The notes below the pieces were generated by a model. The model did no database searches. It was not told where the DNA came from and was given only the letters and a program-made list of their open reading frames with translations. A stretch of 64,000 bases of DNA from Mycteria americana (taxonomy: Eukaryota; Chordata; Aves; Ciconiiformes; Ciconiidae): assembly GCF_035582795.1 (NCBI RefSeq), contig NC_134367.1:55893562-55957561 (forward strand), given 5' to 3'. A program made the position numbers and the translations under genes. This document shows, one piece after another, positions 11,478-23,600 of this stretch (its first letter is position 1; each line of letters begins with the position of its first letter).

Positions 11478-14400
11478 GAGTGGGTTTTTTCCCAGTTCTA
11501 GCACTGACTTCTTGTGCCTGATCTGCACAGACTTCTGCCATGACTTCCCAACCCTAGTCAGTTCTTCACAGTCAGGTTTCTGAAAGACTCCTTCTCTCTC
11601 TCAAATGAAGTAGTGCCAAAATGCCTTGAAACTCTAGACTTCTTCTGATTCATATAATATCTGCAAAATAGAGAACAATATTGCCTTTTCATCCAGATCA
11701 TTAACTCTTTAGAATAACTACTGTCCTTCACTCATGGTGAGCCCCCAGATTGTATAGGGTATTTTGATACAAGTAATAAGTAACGTAACAACAACAAGGC
11801 AGAAGAAAACAAGCTAAACTAAGCCAAGTTCAAGTATAAATCAGTGCTGCAATAGAGGAACATGACTTATTCATGTTTTACTGTAAAGAAGCTGTGTGTT
11901 TTCCCATCAGCCTTCATATTTTGCCTTGTATAAGGTGTTTATTTTAAAAAGTATTACTTTTCACATAACGGCCTGGCAGTACTGTAAAATGCTGTGGTTG
12001 CAGAGGCCTTAACCCACCAGGGAGCTGTTCAGCAGCCTGTGTCGGCTGCCATCTCCCTTCTACTCAAGAGCAGATAGGGTATCCCATTGCTTTGGCCAGC
12101 AAGCCACCTCTCGGTTTGCCTTTGTTTTGAGGCAGTAACCAGCATGCCTGAAAGGCTCCCAGGTAGCCCAGCTGCTGCTCCCGCATGGTCTTACTGAAGC
12201 CCATGGGAGCTGCTGTGACTCACAACCAAGGCTGAAAGGCCGGTTGAAGGCTAATGTACTGAAAAGAAACCAGAGAGTCAAAGTGAGAAGCCCAGTATAT
12301 ATTGACTACGAGCAGAGTTTGGGAATGCTTCAAAAAACAGAAATACCAAGGAAACACGTGTGGAACTGCTCTCTAAAATCACCACTAAAAAACCTTGTGC
12401 AATTGGAAACAACCATTGTTTCCAGCAGGGACCATTACAAATGAGTACGCCAGTAAAAAGGAATTGTCCCTTGTGAAATCATTTTATTTTCCATGCATTC
12501 AGTTTATGGAGCCATTTCCTTTCGGTAAGATAGACTGCATCTATACTAATAAAGACAGTAGATAGTGCTGAGGTCAAAACATTAAGAAGAGTAGATATTG
12601 GTTAGGATTGCCAGCTTTCTAGACCAATAGAACCATTGTATTTAACCCAATGATTTTGGATTACTCAGTTTCTTTTAAGGAAGTTTAAACAATGGAGAAA
12701 AAAAAAAAACAAGAAGCAGGTATTGCATTACTGAATTTTAATTATCTTTTAAAAAATTATTCTATTTACTGGAACCTTACATAGCTTAATATTGAACATT
12801 AAAATTAAAGAATGGGAAGGAGAATACCCATTATTTTGATTTGTGGTCTGTTATAAAAAAAACCCAAACTTAAAAATTAAAAACACGTCAACAGTGAAAT
12901 GGAATTTGGATAGAAGCCAAGTGGTCACATTAATTTCTGAGAAACAAACTAACTCAATTTTCAAGTTCATTGGGTTTGTCCTCTAGAGCGTGTCAGCTGA
13001 GCTGCATGATGGGGAGGACGACTCCTGTTTTTCTCTGTCATGTCACAATATTATAAAGCGTCTCCTGATGTTCTCTGAAAGCTGAATTTCCCCCTGATGC
13101 AAATGGCCTTGTTGGAGTACTTCTGGTAGAAAACTGAGATGCTGAAGGTCTGCCTAGAGGATAGCTGTGACAGTGCCTTCAGCCTCCTGCTCAGACTGTC
13201 AGGGCAGTCCTGGGCAGCCCCACAGTAATTTCTTTTTCAGAAAGTGTTTTAGTCATTAGTCAGTGTTGTGCGTGTTCAGTGCACCTCTGCTGTTTATATT
13301 ACAATAGAGCTGTAAGAAATTAAAGCAGAGTTGTGAAGGGGGGGAATACAACTAATTTCTGAGTTCAGAGCAGAGATTTTTGTTTCATTTATCTTCCCTA
13401 ATATTTTAATATACTTAGATTAAAGTTCAAGTCAAATGTAATTTTGAAATGAAAGATCAAATAGATTTGACTTTTCTGATGTTGAGGACAAGTATTTTTA
13501 GCCATTCCAAAATTTAATTTCTCTATAAATGAACTGTTTTGGGGTTTTTTTTCCAAATAATCTAGGAAGGCTGCTCCTATCCCACCCATCCAAGAAGATA
13601 GTCAGCTATCAGGATGGAGTCAGGATGGATGCAGGACAGTTTTTCATAAAAGCCAGCGTGGCAGGCATGACCCAGTTGATCGAGCTGCTATTTTCAGATT
13701 CTTCATCAGGTTTTATTTCTCTCCTTTGTTCTGCCTCTTCTTCCCTGAATTGGAAAACAAGTGAGCAAAAATGTCATTCATCTATTCATTCGTCAAACAT
13801 TTGGGCCCAACCTGTAGTAAAAGGGCCACCCAGAGGGAAAGAAAACCTCCAGCCTAGATATCTGGGCTTTCTCCTGAGAGGCTGGCGGCTGGGGGTCCAG
13901 CCCTTCCACCCATGACTGCTCACAATCCTATAGTGAGATCTTTGCTACATAAAGGAGGGGACTCAAGTCTTTCTGCTCCCAGTGCCCTCTACTCATTGGA
14001 ATGTCATTGATGATTTGTTTGAGAAAGCCCTTCTAGCCTGAGCATTAGGAACCCTCCTCAGAGAGTCAGTATATTCAGAAACTGCTGGGGATGTATAGCC
14101 TTGTATATATGGCACGTTCTGGAAATGCCTATCTGCAAGAAAGTCAGGCTGGAGATCATCTCACATGAAAATATTGATGGCAAGCAGGTATGAAATTGAT
14201 GCCAAACCTCTCAGCGTTATTAATACTGACCACACCTTAAAACAGAATTAGGCTTACAGGGATTTTGAGTTTAAAAATACACACAGTTGTAGTTTTTAGA
14301 CATCTCCAATTAACTGTGGGGGACCTAAGCGTCTTAGTTTTGGATATAGAATGTTAAAGGGACAGCTAGCTACCTAAATCCAAATAGCCGTCTTAGTGTC

Positions 14401-15029
14401 CTTGTGCTCATTGAATCACTTCTGTAAATAGTACTTAGTGATTTTTTAACTCTTACAGTACTTGTCCCACATAAACTCCTTTAAAAATATGAGCACTTTG
14501 CTTCAGTCATTTTGGAGCTGAAAAAGAAATGAAAATATTAAACAGTAAGTAGAATAAGAGAAATGAAAAAAGGGAAAAAAGGTTCAGTTTTGGGAGCAGG
14601 GACTGAAAGTCAGGTAGACCCTACTTTTAAGGGAATGCCTTGATCACTAGAAGATATCATGGAAATGCTTGCTTTGTCTCTGGCCCAAGCCTTCAATTAC
14701 TCTGTGCAAATATCAGCATAGGAAAGAATGAGAACTCATTTGCTTCCCTTCCTCAGCATACTTTATCAAGAACGCTTTTGGAAAACATGGGTCTAAACCT
14801 CTTCAGATTGAAGAGAAAATTGAGTCCATGTCTCCCAAATGTGCTGGCTGACAGGATCTAGAACGGGACACCAGGGAAAGGGCTGGTTTTCACTTGCCCT
14901 GACTTCATACAAGTCCCTGTCTTGTCACTGTCTTGAAACCACATATCTGAGCAAGTACAGATGTGTTTACCTTCTCCCTGAACCCTTCTCCCTGAACACT
15001 GAATTATTGGACACAGATAAAGATAATTT
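11478..15029. other. Intergenic DNA without recognised features
   Basis: Between two CR1 fragments. A 128-codon plus-strand frame (13529-13915) and smaller ones show no recognisable domain. A 14-bp exact tandem duplication lies at 14970-14997. Confidence 0.6.
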
Positions 15030-15090
15030 GGGGTTGGACTGGATGCTCTCCAGAGGTCCTTTCCAACCTCAGCTAATGTGATTCTGTGAT
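15030..15090 (+). mobile_element. Short CR1 3'-terminal fragment
   Basis: GGGTTGGACTGGATGCTCTC, then AGGTCCTTTCCAACCTCAG and a terminal GATTCTGTGAT are the last roughly 60 bp of a CR1 element in plus orientation. Confidence 0.8.
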
Positions 15091-17117
15091 AATGCTACTT
15101 CCAGCGGTGTTTTGTGGGAAGGGCTGGTGTCCATAGGTGCCAAACTGTAGAAGATGTGGGATCTGAGGGTGATAGAAGGGTGGGATTTGAGGCTCCTCTC
15201 AGTACTGGCTACTGTAGGCAGTCCTGAGCTCAGCCAGCTGGTCTTGGGGAGAACCCTGGTTTTGGGAACCTAAATGTCCTTCAGTTCATACAGGAGGTAA
15301 GCTGTTAGGAGGTCCTTACTCAGTTGTAAGGAGCTCTGCAAGCAAGGGCCAAGACTCCTGAAGGCAGATACATTTTATGCCTTAGTTAACTCAGTTCAGG
15401 TTTGATGCTTAAATACATTTAACATTGACTCGAAAACTTTTTCAACCCTAGGACTCCAGCTCTCAACTTATTTTGTCTTTTTTTTGAGAATTGATTCAAG
15501 GTTGTCATTGTCACCCTTATTCTGGACTTTATTTATTTTGGTTTTCTTTTGAGATCTTAAAAGATCTCAGCTCACCTTACAAGGTTTAACTGATTGTGTT
15601 ATAAAAGTAAACATACATCTGCAAAGAGAGTACAGGCAGAACAGGTAACACTCATAAAAATTCCTTTCAGATAAGGAAAAGAACTCCAAACAGCAAATCT
15701 GCAGGAGTCACTTTGGAGACTGACTTCAGTCTTCAGAGTTAAAGACTGAGGAAAAAAAAGTTCCACAAACTAAAGCCATTGGGAATGGTTCCTGCTAAAA
15801 AGTTCACTCCTGAAATCTTGTAGAATAGCATATGACTCTACACACTTCCTACAGAATATTGTGCACTGTTGGTTAAGGAGAGCTTGCGTACACAAAAATA
15901 CTGCACTTTGGCTAATGAGAAAATAGGACACAAGACTTTGCTTTAAGTCATTTGTGCTCTCTGACAAGAAATTGTCTTTGAAGACATACCACAAGAATGG
16001 ATAAAATCATTAATCTGCAGTTACGTCCCCATGCATTCTGCTTATTCACATCTTTTAGAAATCCAGTACAAAGTAGTTAACAGTACATAAGCCCATGACT
16101 GATCTTAAGTTTGGTATTAAATCTCTTTGCAATCACTCAGCCTTTAAAGCTGAGGGTGGTAGAACAACTATCATTAACTTCATTAACTGGAAGAAGAAAC
16201 AAGTTATATCAGCAGCAATCCAAAAGACAGTGAGAATTTACTAGAAGCAACCAAAGACAGAAAGAAAAAGCCATTAGCTATGTGAATTTTTCAGGTTTTT
16301 ATTTTACATCTCTTCAGAGTAGATTTTCAGGCATTCAATTTCCTGCAATTTTCAGGTACTCCCATTGTGACCTATGCTGATGAAATCATTATTGCCACAC
16401 TGCAAGACAGAAATTGTGAGATTTCATAGGAAAGCAATGAAGTTTTATTTGAAAAAGAAAAAAAAAAAAAGCATTTTCCTAGAGGTATATTTAAATATCT
16501 GTATTTTTAAAAGGTTACTTCCTTTACTAGTGTTTTCTGTTAAATGGACCCACTTTAAAATCTGAAAGGATGAGCATAAAACCTTGTCCTACAAGTTGCT
16601 CTAAAGATTTCCCTTGCTTCAACAGCAAAAATGTTTTATATCAGCTTTATAATCCAGAGGGGAAGAGAGAAAAAAGAGTTTCAGGAGTTTGAGGCCAGTG
16701 CATGTAGTGTTTTCCCATCTGTTTGTTTTGTTTTTTTTTTTTAATCAGCATGGTTTCCTTCTACTCACACATCAACTTGTTTACATAGATTTCCATCACT
16801 CACTGGGGAAGTCCTGTTTTCACTTTATTCCTAGTGATAAGAAAAATCATATTTGTGGAGCACCTCAGAAAACTAAAACATAAACTTAAAAAAAGTCTTG
16901 ATTTAAAGGAAACTACAGCTGTAGTTTCCTTTGGCTGCCAAAGTTGTACTATGAACTAATAACTTTAATATCCAAACTCATTAAAATCCTTCATCTACCT
17001 CAAATACATTGAAATGCAGATATTACTTTCTCTAAAAGTATAGAATAAATGTTCTTGTTTACATGGATGCAGAATTCTTTAACATATATTTGTCTAAGAA
17101 GCTGTATGTGGACTGCA
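15091..17117. other. Intergenic DNA with palindromes
   Basis: No gene recognised. It includes a small hairpin at 15550-15569 (9-bp perfect stem, TGAGATCTT, 2-nt loop) and the 28-bp palindrome at 16905-16932. Confidence 0.6.
16905..16932. repeat. Perfect 28-bp palindrome with no spacer
   Basis: AAAGGAAACTACAG (16905-16918) is followed directly by its exact complement (16919-16932), centred on CAGCTG. Flanking bases do not extend the symmetry. Confidence 0.9.
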
Positions 17118-17470
17118 GATTCTTAGACTCGTAGAATGGTTTGGGCTGGAAGGGACCTTCAAAGATCATCTAGTCCAACCCCCCTGCCATGGGCCAGGAC
17201 ATCTCTCACTACATCAGGTAGCTCAAAGCCCCATCCAACCTGACTTTGAACACTTCCAGGGATGGGGCATCCACAACTTCTCTGGGCAACCTGTTCCAGT
17301 GCCTCACCACCCTCATTGTAAAAAATTTCTTCCATATATCCAATCTAAATCTACTCTCTTTCAATTTAAAACCATTGCCCCTTGTCCTGTCACTACAGGC
17401 CTTGGTAAAAAGTCTTTCTCCATCTTTCTTGTAAGCCCCCTTTATATATTGAAAGGCTGCAAAAATGTTC
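17118..17470 (-). mobile_element. CR1 LINE 3' fragment, antisense
   Basis: Minus-strand CR1: the plus strand reads GTTTGGGCTGGAAGGGACC, GATCATCTAGTCCAACCCCC, then the CTCTGGGCAACCTGTTCCAG and CCTTGTCCTGTCACTACAGG blocks of the CR1 3' region. Its 3' end is at the left. It is about 350 bp and 5'-truncated near 17470. Confidence 0.92.
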
Positions 17471-17565
17471 TCATTGTTCTTGAGACAATGTTTTGTTTTT
17501 AAAAGGTAATGTCGTTATTTCCACATACAAGCATCCATAAATCATCAACCAGGCACAATAAAAAC

Positions 17566-17622
<57 letters not shown>
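17566..17622. repeat. ATG trinucleotide microsatellite, 19 perfect units
   Basis: 57 bp of uninterrupted ATG repeats (GAT/ATC in other registers). It begins about 100 bp to the right of the CR1 fragment and is likely polymorphic in length. Confidence 0.97.
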
Positions 17623-20600
17623 GTAGGTAGCATTTCCATTAGTTCTCATTAGAGTCTCTGAATATATCTATAGGTTAATGAAAGGTGATTTATAATTACA
17701 TGATTCCAAGAAGTAAGGCAGTAAGAAAGGTCTCTGCACAGGTACCACATCTAGTCCTATCTCATTAGTGAGAAATTAGGAAACAGAAAACCAAATTCTT
17801 TTCTGAATTACACCAGAGTAATTCACAGCTTAATTCTGCAGAGGTGTTTTGGCTACAATAGACTGATCTGTACTCTTCAGGACTGAACCATGACAGATCT
17901 CCAGATTAACTGAGACTATCACATTTAGGAATGCACCAACATACCTTCAAATTCAAAACACAATGCAACCTGTTAACTACCAAGGTCTTTGAAGACAGCA
18001 TTTTTAATATATGGCAATGTAACATTAAGATATAAATGTTAATGGAAGAATGAAAGAAAAATGGAAATAGCTCATCTGCAAGAAATACTAGCTTTGTATA
18101 TGCATCCAAGTAGCAAGCAAAAGCAAGTAGCTAGAACAAGGAAAACAATTACAGAATTATTTTGTCGTGAGTATGATTGCCTGTTGTATTATAGTACTCC
18201 TGACACATCATTCAGTATATGTACATCAAACAGTTCCTTACCCTTCCCATCCTCTGCCCTTGCACAGATCATACATTTGGTGACAGACTAATGTTCAATG
18301 CTCGCTGGCAGACTGATTCAAAACATAAAGTAGTAGAGCAGTAGACAATGTGATGTCAAGTTTGAATGCCAGTGAAAGACTACCTTGTTGTATTTAAATA
18401 TTCCAAAACTACAATGGCACCATTATTGTTTCTCATACACAAAAAACCCAAACCCAAAAGAACAACAAAACAGTTCAATTATAATCGCAAGTGAATCTTC
18501 TTAGTAGTAATTATTATACAGCCTGTATTTTGATACCTAAATGACTCGTCCACTGTTAAACGACAGGCAAAACAAATCCCCTTCCCTACCAGTACTGACA
18601 AGAAGTGCTTTAAGAATGAAATGGACTTGTTAATGGACAGAACTCTTTTAAATAGTTCAATCTCTGAAGGGAGGCAGAATGAAGAGATGGATGAACATGT
18701 GAACTTGATCTAATTTTTTCCTAATTGCCTAGCCTTACACTAGATACCACTGAGCCAGACATTGATTGTTGTATCACCTATCCTACCTCTTATCAACAAC
18801 AGCAAAACTCCTTCATAATAGAATAAGAAAAAGGAGCACTTATCTTGGGCCTGTTCACCTCTGGACAGTGATCTACGCTAAGAAGAGTGAAATTCTCTAT
18901 AGCAGTTTTGCACAGAAAATCCTAAATTCTGGCCCCCAGAGGTTGCCCATAGTTATGCTTCTCTAGGCTTAGAGTCATCCTGCATTTTCTGGCATAGTGA
19001 CCACACAGTAATCAGAAAATAAAAATTGAAGAGACATTCAAAATTAAAGGGGATCTATTCAAACAAATATTCCCTGTAAAAATAATTTTATTCTGTGAGA
19101 TAAGTAAAGAGGATAAAAGGAAAACATCTCTGGTTCGTGTCACTAATTGGAAAATTATGTTTCAGAAGATTTAACGCATATGCACCATCACTGGCAATCT
19201 CTATCCTAACCCCTTTTGCACAGAAGTACACAGCTTCCTCTATGCTCACATTACAGATAATATCCTTGTTTGAAGACTAACTTAGGCACAGAAATTTTGA
19301 AAGTACTTCTTCAAAGTGCCTTTCCAGGACTACATTAATAGAGGACTTGAGGAGGTTGCTGCTGTTGTGAGCTATATAAAATGCCAGAGAAAAAAATCAT
19401 TCTTAAATGCATATGTAGGTGTTCATCAAAAGTTCCATATGTGAATTTTAGGGTCCGAATTGTTTAATCCCATCAATCCAACACAAAATGTTTTGAAGAA
19501 ACATAATCTCCAGAGTTTCTCATCATGAATTTCATTCCCATGAGAGCTCTCCTGTTCTTACCAGGTCTAGCCCTTATTCAGTCTGGTTTATTTATGTTAT
19601 TTTCCATTTGTAAACAGTGCACATCCAAGTGCCTTGTTTTTAATGAAGTGTAGCAGTAGCATTTGATTGGAATTTAGATAAACAAGCATATAAATCCATG
19701 TCTGTTTTCTGCAAGTTTATATGCATATATATGAAAAGTTAAAAATGTAGCTAGATAAATACCAAAGGCTGGTCTTTGTTACCATGTCTTATCATTTTTC
19801 ACCCCAAAATAGAAAGTATTATGGGATCAACAAAGTTCTTTATGGGATTCCCCTTACTGTTGAAATAAAAGTATTATGAGTTAATCTCTTGTGGAGTCCT
19901 TATAAAGAATAGTAGGAGGGTTGCATGGAAAAGTCAGAAAAAAATACACTTATAAAATATTAAGAACTTCTTTGTCCTGTACAAGATAATTGTAATGGCC
20001 CTTTTCATAAATACCAACATATACTATTACTTGTTGTATTTCAGTAGTTTGAGACTATAAGAATATATATAGCATACTAGGCACTAGACATAGTAAGAAA
20101 CAGTTCTTCCCCCAAAAGTTTTACAAGCTAACTGAACCCAAGGAACCATTTAACTTTATTTTACAGATAGAGCAGGTGACTTTTCCAAGGGCAAATCAGA
20201 CGTGCTGGAAGCAAGCAATCAGACCTGTCTCTTACAGCACCCTTTACCGAGTACCATCACAACAACCCACCCATCACTTCAGTACGCCATTAACTCGAGC
20301 ACACATTAGTTCAGACTGCAGTGGGATGTACTGCTAAATCCTGCACAAATGTTCTGTTTGCTTATTCTGTTGATAAGACACACAGCAAAGACCTTTCTGA
20401 TATTTTCAAAACATGTAGCAGGTTGAACAGGTGGTGTTGAAGGTGTTCTGGGTGAAGGAAAGGACTAGCTGAGGCTGGCTGGGGCTGAGGAGATACTCAA
20501 CCTCCTTTGGCGTGGGGTGTTAAACTGAGTAGGAAATAAGCAAGCTTGCTTATTTAGCGCCAGTGGTTTGGAAAGCGCCTTGCCCACCGGGAACCTGACG

Positions 20601-23600
20601 GTTACTGAATGTATCTGGTACCCCTTTACCAAGCAACCTGTACCAATGCAGATCTCTCAGTCCTCAGCAGCATGTGAGGTTTCACGCTGCGCCCTCCCCA
20701 GGGCACAGCTGGGTTTCTGTCCACTATCCCAGGTATCCCAAGGATCTTGTCTTTGGCCAGTATTTATGCTCAGCTGCTGTGAAAGCAACGTGACCACTTT
20801 GTGGTTGGAGATAAGAGATCTTTGACAATAAGCAATGTCACTTCTCTGACATGGGTATCAGAGTCCATTTTTCTCCTGAGCAGATTCCAGAATCTGTTAC
20901 AGGTAAGAACCTGTGGTTTCACGTAGAGCACAATACTTCTGTGACTGCGTACACGCGACAAACTGAACTTTTATCTATTGTTTACTTAGCAAATAAGGAC
21001 CTAATCAACAGCCCATTGAGGGCAATGGGCAGAATACTATTGCCTTTGGATCAGGCATTGAATTGCTCTGACATTGTCTGTCATTAAGCATAATATATAT
21101 AAAAAATGCTTTTAAAAATATTGTCCAAATATACTATGCAGAAAAACACCATAATTTTTTCTTCTGTCCCAGAATTTAAAAATAACCAGCTATAATATAC
21201 CAATCTCTGGCAAGCACCATTGTGTCAGTGACAATCGGGGACAGGTGACTGCAAACACTTGGTTCCAAACCTTAGAAAACTCTTGCTGGAATTGTTATAA
21301 CTCAGAGACTAGTGAGTACATGAATCTGTCGAGGAAACTGAGATTCAGAGCCTGACTCCTGCAGCTCAGTACAGAGCATACGCTACAAATGGGAATATGC
21401 AAAAGGGCAAGCAGTAGTTTTGTTTCCGGATTAATCAAGGGCCTGAGCAACTTCCAAGTGAAAGCACTGTCTGTCCCTGAGGCTTTTTGTAGACTGCGGC
21501 TAACCAATCTCAAGAAAAAAATATTTTCTGGAGTGAAAAAACGGGATTATCCAAAGCAACAAAACACCAGACTCAGATGCACCCAGTCATAGCACCGAGT
21601 AGATTCCTAGTGCAGCGTGCTTCTGTTCACGCCTAGCAGGAAGAACATTGATAATATTCTATAAAAGATGGAAAGTCAAGCCTGGGCTTAAAAAAAAAAA
21701 AGGAAAAAAGGAAGAGGTTAGTTATACATTACAGAATGGTAACGTTGCACAGTATCTGTGTGAGATCATTTGTTTAACGAAGGCTGTATAAATCTAAGAA
21801 GCATCTTTTGCCAGTTGCGTATCACCCATGACAACTATGAATAGGTCTGCGGTTCCACAGGCAATTCACAGATCTGACTGCTTATTGCTGCAGGACTGAG
21901 GCGATCTTGCTCCCCCCCATTCTCACATACCCTCTCCCTCCTCTGTCCTACGCTGTCCTCCTTTCTTTTCCCTCAGTCCCAGCTGTACCATCCCACCCAT
22001 ATTCTGGCTCTCATCACACTCCCTGGCTGATTTAACTCATTGAAATGTCAGAAAGCTGTTCGTTGGGTTTTCCTGGTCTTGTTTTCTGTTATTTCTGTGA
22101 ATTAAACTGACACAGAAGTGTCTGACAAGTGCTGAAGCTGGCACAAGGTTAGCAGTGGGAGTGTGTGGCCAGGAACAGGGTGGACAGAGAGACACAGAAG
22201 GGGAGAACAACCTGTTTTCAGCAACGGTGAGTTGTCTGTGAAATGCAGCACTCTAGGGAGCGGTACCCAACTGGTGGTAGAGCCTTTAGGAGTCGGCTTT
22301 ACATAAAGAGAATAGTCCCTTGACTTTAGTGGTTTGCTTCTGTTAACACCTATTTAGCAGTTATTTGCAGATAGGCTAGGTATACAGGAACAAGTGTTGC
22401 TAATAGAGCTGTTCAGAGTATCTGCAGAAACTCTCAAAACCACTTCGTCAAGGGTGAACACATTCTCTAACCTCAGCTCTATTCTTGGATCATTCACAGG
22501 GAAACTGAAGATGTTTGTATAGCTGCCCAGTGAAAAACTTGGCTGGCCTCCTTACTTTTCTTCTCCTGGATGCTGCCCACCAAAGCACAGTGCAAACACA
22601 TGAATAGTGAAGTGGCTGTTCAGTCTGCAAGCTTGTAGGAGCAGGTACTTCTATGAATACAAACATTTTCTCCCAGTTTGGCAAAGGAAAACAGAATACA
22701 TACTGAAAAATGGCATTTTAAAATCAAGATAAGCAACCTGAGATAACTGTCTAACATCAACTTGAGAGAGAGGTAATCGTGGGAAATTTTTACTTCCATG
22801 TAGCTGCATAAGGTCAGCCTACGATGTCCCCACCCGCAGTTTACTCTGACCTCCTACAGACTGTAGAGTTTCCCTGTGTTTGTAGAGGATGGAGACACGT
22901 GAACTGTGAAGGGCTTAGTGTAAAACAAATATATAATGTTAGTTTATTTATTTTGAAGCTTGCTCTTTGGGAAGAAAAAGAGAAGCGTCTACTTCTATAC
23001 AAAAGAGAAAGGTTTTTCATTTAAAGATCGTAAGAGCAGGAGATAAGTAAAATGCCCGAATATAAAGAGACAGACAGACATATCTGGCTTTATCAGCTGG
23101 AGACAGAGCAGGAAATACATTATTAAACATCACCATCTACTGGATGCCAGCATTTGTTCCTTACAAAGGGGACTCAAAGCTTCTATGGTGAATTAACTTG
23201 TCAGACAAGCCTCTACTTTCACAGATCTGACACTGCTTGTATAGTTATTGGCAGGCCAAGGTTTGTGGAAATTTTCAGCACCAGGCTGGGAAAAGATTTT
23301 CAACATTATGAAAACAAACACAAAAAGTTCTGGGTGATATAATACAGGCTGTGAAATTGTTAATAGGCCACAATGGGAACTTAAAAAAGAGGTGGGGGTA
23401 GTCAGGCATGGGGGCAATAGCACCCTTTGGGTAATCGGTTTGTTTACTTGTGGTATGTTTGTGTAGACACACGCATGCACACATGCATAGCATGGAGCGG
23501 CACGGCTGTCCCCTGGGTAGCACATGATGACTGCAGTTCCATAGTTTTGAACATTATCTGCTCACTCTCTTGGCTGCACAGATAACATTCAACCATATTT

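Noticed and set aside
13529..13915. 128-codon plus-strand frame in the intergenic region
   Set aside because: No similarity recognised and no exon-like features.
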